A stretch of DNA of 14,527 bases, from contig CAMJLI010000031.1 of NCBI GenBank assembly GCA_946406585.1, positions 1 to 14,527 on the forward strand, given 5' to 3'. The translations under genes and the position numbers were made by a program. The notes under the pieces were generated by a model. That model was not told where the DNA came from and made no database searches. It saw only the letters and a list, made by a program, of their open reading frames with translations. The first letter of the stretch is position 1. Every line of letters begins with the position of its first letter. Source of the DNA: an uncultured Prevotellaceae bacterium. Its GTDB lineage: Bacteria > Bacteroidota > Bacteroidia > Bacteroidales > Bacteroidaceae. Positions 6,284 through 12,804 of the stretch are shown one piece after another.

Positions 6284-9200
6284 ATGTTAAGAAAATTCAC
6301 AATTCTGGCGTTATCTCTTGTCGCGACAAGTACTTTCGCCAATCCCATTAGTAAAAGTGCCGCCTTGTCCGCAGCCAAGGTTTTTCTTCAAGAAAAAGGA
6401 ATAAATGCCGAATTGAGGGAAAGTCAGAGGGCAAGAGCTTACTCCACGGCAAACAATGTCGAAAATCCCTATTATATCTTCAACACCAACAACAACAAGG
6501 GATTTGTCATTGTTTCAGGAGACGATTGCTTGAAACCCATTCTTGGATATTCTGATGAAGGCAGCATCGACCCTGAAAATATCCCTGATGGGCTTCAGAT
6601 GCTTCTTGATGCATACGAGGAGGCTATAATCGACATCAACAACGACATAAAAAATGGCATAATCGACCCTAATGCCCAAAAGCCAAGAAAAACGATGTCG
6701 GTATCAAGAACCCCTGTGAAACCTTTCCTCCATGTGGCTTTCGGACAAGGTTCACCTTATTATACCAAAAACCCAAAGAAAGGAAGCACCTACACCAGTT
6801 GCTCTTGCACCACTGTGGCGATTGCACAAATCATGGCATATTATCAATATCCCGAAGTGCTTCCTGCATTGGAAGGATACACCACAAAGACTTTGGGACT
6901 GGAAGTCGAAGCTCTGCCAGAACATGTGATGGAATGGTCGAATGTATTGCCATACTACAATGGAATATCAGCCACCACTGCACAAAAGGAAGAGGTGGCC
7001 AACCTGATGAGGTGGATTGGGCAAAATGGCAACTGCGACTTCAACGAAGGCAGCAGCAGCAGTCTTGACACAAGTGTCTTCTACACATTGTGGGACTTCG
7101 GCTACAAGGTTGGTGGATTCACAAGTCTTGAGCGCAAGGAGCTCAGCGAATGGGAAGACTTCTTATACCAAGACCTCGCAGCCCAACGACCAGTGCCAGT
7201 GTTTGCCACAAACATATATGAAGGTGGTGCAAGACACGCTTTCATATTCGATGGTTACGATCAAGATGGATTATACCACGTGGATTGGGGATGGGAAGGA
7301 TGCTGCAATGGATACTATAGTTTCAACTTTATCAGCCCTTACAAAAACACTTCCAGCTACACTTACATGAAAGATGTGAGCATGGTTTACAGGATTGCGC
7401 CTCCCAATGTTACCATGGTGTCAACGAAAACGCCAGCATCACAATGCTTGGAACTGAGGACCTTGTCGCTCAACAGTGGAAAAATATCTACCAGAATGAG
7501 AAATGATTTGAGCAATGCTGCCACTTTCAAATATGGTTTGGGACTGTATGACGACAAGTTCAATCTCGTGAAGGTGATTTGCGAAGACTCCACTGAATTT
7601 GCCAAAGATCAAAGCATTACCGTGACATGGAAGAATTGCGACTTCGACAAAGTGGCAGACGGCAAATATCGTGTTTACCCCATAAGCAAAATCAAAGGAG
7701 GCGACAACATCTGGCACTTTGACAAAGTGGCTTCTGCAAATGCATATTGCATTGCCAATGTTACAGGTGGGGAAGGCAAATACACTCTCGTAAAATCAAC
7801 CACATACAATTCCTTCAAAAGAGACAAGAGCATAAAAATGGTTCGTGGTGCTGCAAGAGAATACACTCTCAACGTCACCAACAACACCATGGACTTTTCG
7901 CAAAAACGTATCTACCTATATGAAGACAGCATCACCCCTGTACAATTTGCAAGGTTGATGATTCCTGCAAACTCTACTGCTGATGTAAAATTCAACTATA
8001 TTCCACATGCAAATGGCAAGCATGTGTTGATGGTTACAACAGACACGACAATGACAAACATCGTCTTAACTGACACGGTGAATGTTTCAAGCAGCGTGGC
8101 TTACAGTCTCGAACTAGATACAGTCATCATAGATGCCTACGATGCGAAACATAGCATTCTTTATGGCAACACTCTAAGATTCAGATTCAAAATCACCAAC
8201 ACCGGCACTGTTGACTACGATGATTATGTACGTCCATTGCTGAGGAAGACAACATGGTATGACACAAGAAAGTTCCTCGCACACATTCCTGTCAATGAGT
8301 CGCAATGGTTTGAAATGGAATCCAAAGACATGATTTGGAATCACTCTTATGGATTGACCATCAATGTGAAGTCGAAGAGTTCGGATGATCCAAACATCCT
8401 TCCCAACACCTTGTATAGCAAGACTTTCACACCAAAGCCTGGCATACGTATTTGGAACAGCGAGGGTGTCATGCACGCACAAGCTCCCAAGACAGGCAAA
8501 TTCACCATGCCCGAAGATGCTTTGGCCGTGGATTTCACAGCACCGGAAATGGCAGCACCATCCAACATTGTGCCAAACAGCAACCCCAACGCTTTCTATT
8601 ACGTCACACAGCCATACGAGTCACTTGAAGGCCTCAACCAGATTGTCAATGGAATGGCAAGCACTATTGTACTCCACGACAGCATACCATGCTATCTGCC
8701 TATGGATTTCAAAGCCGACAGCATATGCTACATACGCACATTCAAGAAAGGATTCATGGGAAAGAGAAGCCAGAACAACTGGTCGACCATCACACTGCCA
8801 TTTACAGTGGACAAGGTTTTCAACACCGTGGACAACGTGTATGTAGACTGGTACAAGCCTGGTGACAAGAAAGACAAGAATTTCTGGGTGCGTGAGTTCT
8901 ACTCGTCAGAGGGATACGACACTTACTTTAAAAATGCTGAGGCCATGAAGGCCAATGTGCCATATATCATCACCGTGCCAGGCGACTACATGGGTCCTGA
9001 CACTTGCCTGGTGGACAAGCCTCTCGTTTTCAGTGCCACCAATGCAGATGTCATCAGCGGCAAGTCTATTTCAGACACATACAACTTCAATTTCATTGGC
9101 ACATACGGACTACCAGCAGCTGAAGAAAACAATGTTTACATACTCGATGAGGAGGACCGTGGCAACAATTTCGTGTACTTGATAAGCGAAGAGCCTCAGG

Positions 9201-9481
9201 TTTGTCCTTTCCGCGCTTACTTCACTTCTGGAGCCAAACCGCTGGAAGACAATACCATCCTTTACATTCGTTCTTATATCGACATCGATACTTCCACCGG
9301 CATCAACGACATCAAGGGAAACAACATGATTGTTCGCTCTGCCAGCCATATGCTTGATGGAGTGTACACCATCAGTGGAACGAAAGTACGCTCATTGGGC
9401 GAAGGCACCTCTGTCAGGGAGGCCATCAGCGACCTGCCATCAGGCATTTACATCGTCAATGGAAAGAAATATGTGAAATAA
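6284..9481 (+). CDS. Secreted C10 family cysteine protease (SpeB/interpain-like) with type IX sorting tail
   Basis: The 1065-residue product is a secreted papain-fold protease of the streptopain family, made as an inactive precursor. An N-terminal signal peptide (about 1-19, cut after TFA) is followed by a propeptide of SpeB type (about 20-140, with AALSAAKVFLQEKG and the GFVIVSGDD segment). The catalytic domain (about 145-370) has the nucleophile Cys175 in CSCTTVAIAQIM and the catalytic His318 in RHAFIFDGYD. Trp335 lies in HVDWGWEG. In SpeB an Asn stands where Asp334 is here, a change worth noting. Residues 380-1000 look like repeated beta-sandwich domains. The last 62 residues, from STGINDI to GIYIVNGKKYVK, resemble a type A C-terminal signal for type IX secretion. 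Relatives such as interpain A degrade host proteins; the substrate here is unknown. Confidence 0.9.
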   Translation: MLRKFTILALSLVATSTFANPISKSAALSAAKVFLQEKGINAELRESQRARAYSTANNVENPYYIFNTNNNKGFVIVSGDDCLKPILGYSDEGSIDPENIPDGLQMLLDAYEEAIIDINNDIKNGIIDPNAQKPRKTMSVSRTPVKPFLHVAFGQGSPYYTKNPKKGSTYTSCSCTTVAIAQIMAYYQYPEVLPALEGYTTKTLGLEVEALPEHVMEWSNVLPYYNGISATTAQKEEVANLMRWIGQNGNCDFNEGSSSSLDTSVFYTLWDFGYKVGGFTSLERKELSEWEDFLYQDLAAQRPVPVFATNIYEGGARHAFIFDGYDQDGLYHVDWGWEGCCNGYYSFNFISPYKNTSSYTYMKDVSMVYRIAPPNVTMVSTKTPASQCLELRTLSLNSGKISTRMRNDLSNAATFKYGLGLYDDKFNLVKVICEDSTEFAKDQSITVTWKNCDFDKVADGKYRVYPISKIKGGDNIWHFDKVASANAYCIANVTGGEGKYTLVKSTTYNSFKRDKSIKMVRGAAREYTLNVTNNTMDFSQKRIYLYEDSITPVQFARLMIPANSTADVKFNYIPHANGKHVLMVTTDTTMTNIVLTDTVNVSSSVAYSLELDTVIIDAYDAKHSILYGNTLRFRFKITNTGTVDYDDYVRPLLRKTTWYDTRKFLAHIPVNESQWFEMESKDMIWNHSYGLTINVKSKSSDDPNILPNTLYSKTFTPKPGIRIWNSEGVMHAQAPKTGKFTMPEDALAVDFTAPEMAAPSNIVPNSNPNAFYYVTQPYESLEGLNQIVNGMASTIVLHDSIPCYLPMDFKADSICYIRTFKKGFMGKRSQNNWSTITLPFTVDKVFNTVDNVYVDWYKPGDKKDKNFWVREFYSSEGYDTYFKNAEAMKANVPYIITVPGDYMGPDTCLVDKPLVFSATNADVISGKSISDTYNFNFIGTYGLPAAEENNVYILDEEDRGNNFVYLISEEPQVCPFRAYFTSGAKPLEDNTILYIRSYIDIDTSTGINDIKGNNMIVRSASHMLDGVYTISGTKVRSLGEGTSVREAISDLPSGIYIVNGKKYVK

Positions 9482-9499
9482 TTCTTTTATTACCATAGT

Positions 9500-9539
9500 C
9501 CAAAAACGGGATTCCACAAATATGGAATCCCGTTTTTGG
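9500..9539. terminator. Bidirectional intrinsic terminator between convergent genes
   Basis: CCAAAAACGGGATTCCA (9500-9516) and its exact reverse complement at 9523-9539 form a perfect 17-bp stem with a 6-base CAAATA loop. The A5 and T5 runs at the base of the stem give a T-tract on either strand. It lies 18 bases after the protease stop and 27 bases beyond the end of the minus-strand NUDIX gene, so it probably stops transcription in both directions. Confidence 0.9.
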
Positions 9540-9566
9540 TGTCATTTGGTGTGTCTGACTTTGATG

Positions 9567-10094
9567 TCAAAGATGCTCTTCCATGTATCGCTTCAATCCC
9601 TCGCGTATGGAATGCAGCCCGAAGTCTTCCACTTTAATTTCGTCCAGCGGCACCCAAAAACAATCCGAGGCATCATCGCCTGCTTTAAGCATGGCATCAT
9701 CGGCCACCTCACAAAGAAAGAACATGTCGAGTGTGGGAATGGAAAAACCGGAATACAAGTATGTGTTGGGCACACTATATAGGTATTGTGCTGAAGTAAC
9801 GACAAGGCCTGTCTCTTCTTTCACCTCTCTTGCCAAACCTTCTTCAGCAGTCTCTCCGATATCTGCAAAACCTCCAGGGAGGTCCAAGGTGCCAAGTGCA
9901 GGCTCACGACCTCGCCGCTCCACAAGCATTCTGCCGCTGCCATCCACGATGAATGCCACGTAGGCGCTACTTGGATTAAGGTAATACACAAACGAGCACT
10001 CGGTGCAGCGTTTGCTCTTCTCATCATTCTCAACGAATAGCGCACTACCACACACGGGACAGTGTGCAAAAAGTTCCAAAGGATGATTCTTCAT
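9567..10094 (-). CDS. NUDIX hydrolase with N-terminal zinc ribbon
   Basis: NUDIX enzymes cleave nucleoside diphosphates linked to another group; the substrate here is not predictable. From the chosen ATG the protein has 175 residues. An N-terminal four-cysteine zinc ribbon comes first (CPVC at 12-15, CTEC at 30-33). The full Nudix box GX5EX7REUXEEXGU follows at about 75-97 (GFADIGE...REVKEETGL). The zinc ribbon recalls NudC-type NADH pyrophosphatases, but I do not see their SQPWPFPxS signature downstream of the box. The frame could also open at a GTG (10103) overlapping the upstream esterase stop; the ATG at 10094, 5 bases past that stop, is preferred. Tight spacing shows co-transcription with the esterase. 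No signal peptide is present, so it acts in the cytoplasm, unlike its operon partner. Confidence 0.9.
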   Translation of the reverse strand: MKNHPLELFAHCPVCGSALFVENDEKSKRCTECSFVYYLNPSSAYVAFIVDGSGRMLVERRGREPALGTLDLPGGFADIGETAEEGLAREVKEETGLVVTSAQYLYSVPNTYLYSGFSIPTLDMFFLCEVADDAMLKAGDDASDCFWVPLDEIKVEDFGLHSIREGLKRYMEEHL

Positions 10095-10099
10095 TTTTA

Positions 10100-11551
10100 T
10101 CACCAGCTATCGGTACGGAACGGGAAGAGGGGCAGTCCTGCAGCATTTTTCAGGTTACCCAATTGGAAATTCTTGAAGCAATAGCGTATGGCTACGGGAT
10201 GCTCCACCTCCGGACTGGTTATCATGATTGTTTCGTCCCACTCACCACCGCCTGGTTGCCAGAAATGCTCTGCCTTGGCAGGATGGAACACCTTGTCGTC
10301 GCCGGCAACTTCAAACCCCTGGATGTCGGTAAATCGACTTATGCTGCCATAATCATCCTTCAGATGTATGTGCACTTTGTTGCCCACCACCTTCATATCC
10401 TTGAACGAAGGACTCTTACACCACACCTCCTGCATTCCATAGGTCTGGTTGAGTGCAAGTAATGCGAGTCGCTGTCCCACAGGTTTTTTCTGTGCAGGAT
10501 GTATCTGTGTTGTCTCGTATGGGTATGCCAAGTCATTGGTGCACACCAGTCCGCTATTGGGAATGATGGTCGACGCCCTATACTGCTGCTCACGCAGCTT
10601 TGCCCCATTGTCTCCATTCACATTGTCATAATGATATGGCGCTATTTCCACAAAGTAGAATGGTATTTCACCAAGAGCAAACTGCGTTCTCCACTGATTT
10701 ACCAACAATGCCAAACGGTCGGAATACTGATTGCCGGGGTCACCTACGTTCGAACATCCCTGATAAAAGATTATGCCCTTGACAGTATATTTCAATATGG
10801 GGTTGAATGTGCCGTTGCCCCACACCAACTGGCGGTGGTAATCCCATTCATGTCCATTCACGATAGCCATGGTGTCAAGCGGTTCATGGGTGTATTTCTG
10901 CAAGTTTTCACGCGTGAGCCAACTTTCCACCCTTGTGCCGCCCTTGTTGGCCATCACCAGCCCAATGGGAATGTCGAGTGCCTTGTTGAGCACTTGGGCG
11001 AAGAAATAGCCCGTGGCTGAAACCTCGGCAATGGTTTTCGTCCCTATCTCCTGCCATTTGCAATTGGCATCCTCCAATGGGGTCATGCTCATGACACTTG
11101 GAATCTTTACATAGTGAATGCCCTTATACTGCCTTGCATTCACCACCTCGTCTACAAAGCCTTCCACTGGACAATTGCCAAATCCCCTCATGGGCATTTC
11201 CATGTTGCTTTGTCCGGCACACACCCACACTTCACCAGAGAGGACATTTCTCACAGTCACAGCCTCGCCATCATCAAAGGTTATGGATAACGGTGTATAA
11301 CTAGCCTTAGGAGTGTGCACAATTGCCATCCATCGGCCATCCTTGCCTGTCTTCACAGAATACGTCTTTTCACTCCACGACACCGACACCTTCACTTGTT
11401 TTCCCGGGGTGTCCCAGCCCCATAGTCGTGCCTCTGTGTTTTGCTGAAGAACCATGTTGTCGCCAATGACATTTGGCAACTTCACTTTCGCCTGCACGCA
11501 AAGAGCCATGATGACTGCGGTGGCCATAATTGTTATTCGTTTCCTTACCAT
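10100..11551 (-). CDS. Secreted SGNH-type acetylesterase, sialate O-acetylesterase family
   Basis: Members remove O-acetyl groups from sialic acids or, in many Bacteroidetes polysaccharide loci, from plant glycans such as xylan or pectin. The 483-residue protein has a signal peptide (about 1-21, basic VRKR start, cut near VQA), then a beta-rich N-terminal part (KLPNVIGDNMVLQQ). The SGNH domain has the nucleophile Ser115 in AGQSNMEMP, the NKGGTRVESW block (202-211), FYQGCSNVG (262-270) and the catalytic His351 in IHPAQKK, with Asp340 as a candidate partner. In the third motif a Cys replaces the Glu of the more common QGESN; I believe this variant occurs in other Bacteroidetes. The start at 11551 keeps the basic n-region; Met9 would remove it. 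Acetyl substrate is uncertain: sialate specificity should not be assumed. Confidence 0.88.
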   Translation of the reverse strand: MVRKRITIMATAVIMALCVQAKVKLPNVIGDNMVLQQNTEARLWGWDTPGKQVKVSVSWSEKTYSVKTGKDGRWMAIVHTPKASYTPLSITFDDGEAVTVRNVLSGEVWVCAGQSNMEMPMRGFGNCPVEGFVDEVVNARQYKGIHYVKIPSVMSMTPLEDANCKWQEIGTKTIAEVSATGYFFAQVLNKALDIPIGLVMANKGGTRVESWLTRENLQKYTHEPLDTMAIVNGHEWDYHRQLVWGNGTFNPILKYTVKGIIFYQGCSNVGDPGNQYSDRLALLVNQWRTQFALGEIPFYFVEIAPYHYDNVNGDNGAKLREQQYRASTIIPNSGLVCTNDLAYPYETTQIHPAQKKPVGQRLALLALNQTYGMQEVWCKSPSFKDMKVVGNKVHIHLKDDYGSISRFTDIQGFEVAGDDKVFHPAKAEHFWQPGGGEWDETIMITSPEVEHPVAIRYCFKNFQLGNLKNAAGLPLFPFRTDSW

Positions 11552-11555
11552 GACT

Positions 11556-11608
11556 TTATATTTTCGATTTGTTTCTTTTCATCTTATTGATGATGTTTTT
11601 CTTTTCAT
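11556..11608 (-). other. Two overlapping mini-ORFs in the acetylesterase leader
   Basis: On the minus strand, ATG at 11608 opens MKRKTSSIR (stop ends at 11579), whose TGA overlaps the next ATG at 11582, opening MKRNKSKI (stop ends at 11556). The esterase ATG follows 4 bases later and also encodes a basic start (MVRKRITI). The underlying DNA is an 11-bp direct repeat (ATGAAAAGAAA on the minus strand) 26 bases apart. They may be leader peptides, but A-rich leaders in this phylum make such frames common by chance. Confidence 0.2.
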
Positions 11609-11650
11609 ATTTTTTTCGGCCGCTAAATTAATTAAAAAAAACGGTTCTGC

Positions 11651-11658
11651 CAAATGTA
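11651..11658 (-). promoter_or_regulatory. Possible -7 box for the acetylesterase-NUDIX pair
   Basis: Read on the minus strand, TACATTTG matches TAnnTTTG exactly and would start transcription near 11645, giving a leader of about 95 bases. No TTTG lies 19-20 bases upstream, so the -33 part is missing and the call is weak. It is the only exact -7 match seen in the divergent region for this strand. Confidence 0.35.
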
Positions 11659-11666
11659 TCATAATC

Positions 11667-11750
11667 CTAATAATCCTATTTGTTCTCCCTCTATTGCATA
11701 CATTTCCTCTATTGCATACATTTCCCCTATTGCATACATTTCCCCTATCC
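11667..11750 (+). repeat. CTA-phased 9/18-bp tandem repeats in a divergent intergenic region
   Basis: The 18-bp unit CTATTGCATACATTTCCC is present three times (11691-11708 with one T-for-C change at its end, 11709-11726, 11727-11744) and begins a fourth time (CTATCC from 11745). Just before it, a 9-bp unit ATAATCCTA is repeated twice (11661-11678), putting CTA at 11667 and 11676. The block lies between the divergent esterase genes and directly upstream of the promoter at 11782-11812. Open frames across it (translating to repeated LHTFPL-like runs) are by-products of the repeat. Confidence 0.85.
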
Positions 11751-11781
11751 CCCCACAATCAAAAATAAATCGCCCATTTAT

Positions 11782-11812
11782 TTTGTGCTTCGCTTGTCTT
11801 GCAGTATCTTTG
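11782..11812 (+). promoter_or_regulatory. Bacteroidetes-type promoter for the alpha/beta-hydrolase esterase
   Basis: TTTG (11782-11785), a 19-base gap and TATCTTTG (11805-11812) match the consensus exactly. Transcription would start near 11818, 17 bases before the ATG at 11835. The spacer closely resembles that of the promoter at 4321-4351 (shared TTCGCT and CTTGCA blocks in register), and TGCA again flanks the -7 box on both sides. Confidence 0.82.
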
Positions 11813-11834
11813 CAGAAGCTAAAAAGGAAATGTA

Positions 11835-12653
11835 ATGAGAAAAACAGTCTTGCTGATGGTTATGATTGCCATCGCCTCTAGTCTATTTGCCCAAAAAGTA
11901 CAAGTGATCAACCTATGGCCCAAGGGAGCACCCAACAAAAACGGAGTAGCCAACGACACCGCAAAGGTGTGGCTCTATCTGCCCGCTGACAGAAAAGCCA
12001 CAGGGCGTGCCATAGTGATTTGCCCGGGAGGAGGATACCAAGGTCTCGCCATGGACCATGAAGGACATGAGTGGGCCAAATTCTTCCAAAATATGGGTAT
12101 CACTTCCATGGTGCTGAAATACCGCATGCCTCACGGCAACCCGGAAGTGCCCATCTCTGATGCAGAGGAAGCCATCAAGCTCTTGAGGCGCAATGCCATG
12201 CAATGGCACATAAAATCCAACGAAGTGGGAATCATGGGGTCATCTGCCGGCGGACATCTGGCATCCATCGTCGCAAACACAGCAGAGAGAAATGCCAAGC
12301 CAAACTTCCAAATCCTCTTCTACCCAGTCATCACCATGATGCAGGGATACTGCCACCAAGGGTCGCACGACAATTTCCTGGGAAAAGGAAACCAAAAGAG
12401 AAAAGAAAAGAACTACAGCAGCGACTTGCTCGTCACAAGAACGACGCCGAAAGCATGGATAGCACTGAGCGATGACGACAACGTGGTGGAGCCCTCCAAC
12501 GGAGCCAATTACTACATGGAACTATACCGTCATGATGTGCCTGCCTCGCTACATGTCTATCCCGACGGAGGACACGGATGGGGCAGCCGCCTCAGCTTCA
12601 AATATCACATCGAGATGATTATGGAATTGAAAGCATGGCTCGACAGCTTCTGA
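11835..12653 (+). CDS. Secreted alpha/beta-hydrolase esterase (acetyl xylan esterase-like)
   Basis: The 272-residue product has the alpha/beta-hydrolase fold of small Bacteroidetes carbohydrate esterases that remove acetyl groups from polysaccharides; the exact substrate cannot be read from sequence. A signal peptide covers about 1-19 (cut after SLFA). Oxyanion loop CPGGGYQGL is at 63-71. The nucleophile is Ser137 in GSSAGGHLAS, the likely acid Asp215 in SDDDNVVEP, and the base His247 in DGGHGW, in the proper order. An AAGGA stretch lies about 7 bases before the ATG, one of the few Shine-Dalgarno-like sites here. The gene has its own promoter and is followed after 151 bases, filled mostly by a tandem repeat, by a GH35 gene on the same strand. 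Pairing with the galactosidase suggests joint action on an acetylated, galactose-containing glycan (inference). Confidence 0.85.
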   Translation: MRKTVLLMVMIAIASSLFAQKVQVINLWPKGAPNKNGVANDTAKVWLYLPADRKATGRAIVICPGGGYQGLAMDHEGHEWAKFFQNMGITSMVLKYRMPHGNPEVPISDAEEAIKLLRRNAMQWHIKSNEVGIMGSSAGGHLASIVANTAERNAKPNFQILFYPVITMMQGYCHQGSHDNFLGKGNQKRKEKNYSSDLLVTRTTPKAWIALSDDDNVVEPSNGANYYMELYRHDVPASLHVYPDGGHGWGSRLSFKYHIEMIMELKAWLDSF

Positions 12654-12668
12654 TGAGAGCATGCCTTC

Positions 12669-12784
12669 CTAGGATTCTCTAGATTCTCTAGATTTTCTAG
12701 ATTTTCTTGATCTTCTAGATTCTCTAGATTTTCTAGATTTCCTAGATTCTCCTAGAACCTCCTAGTCTCTCCTATACCCCCTAC
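12669..12784 (+). repeat. CTAG-phased 9-10 bp tandem repeat array upstream of GH35
   Basis: CTAG or a one-base variant occurs at 12669, 12679, 12688, 12697, 12706 (CTTG), 12715, 12724, 12733, 12742, 12752, 12762, 12772 (CTAT) and 12781 (CTAC). The steps are 10, then seven of 9, then three of 10, then 9 bases. Core units read TTCTCTAGA or TTTTCTAGA, drifting to C-rich CCTAG units at the right end. The array starts 15 bases after the esterase stop and ends 20 bases before the GH35 ATG, so it fills almost all of the gap. Confidence 0.92.
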
Positions 12785-12804
12785 CCCCCAAAAAAACTTC
12801 CCCC

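Noticed and set aside
8385..8846. A 153-codon alternative-frame ORF inside the protease gene.
   Set aside because: It is fully nested in another frame of a continuous secreted protein gene, and its translation has no domain features.
10095..10103. GTG at 10103 as the NUDIX start, giving a 4-base overlap with the esterase stop.
   Set aside because: Possible, but an ATG three codons later gives normal spacing and the same domain content, so the ATG was preferred.
10064..11020. Plus-strand frames of 132 and 173 codons opposite the minus-strand acetylesterase.
   Set aside because: The minus strand carries a full SGNH esterase with catalytic motifs; the plus-strand translations have no recognisable domains and are antisense shadows.
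11454..11881. Two overlapping plus-strand open frames running through the 18-bp repeat, giving repeated LHTFPL and SIAYIS runs.
   Set aside because: The repeat unit is a multiple of three and lacks stops in these frames, so long frames arise automatically. One overlaps the start of the minus-strand esterase antisense and the other runs into the plus-strand esterase out of frame.
11667..12784. The tandem arrays as a CRISPR array.
   Set aside because: Units are 9-18 bp, contiguous, without unique spacers, and no cas gene is nearby.
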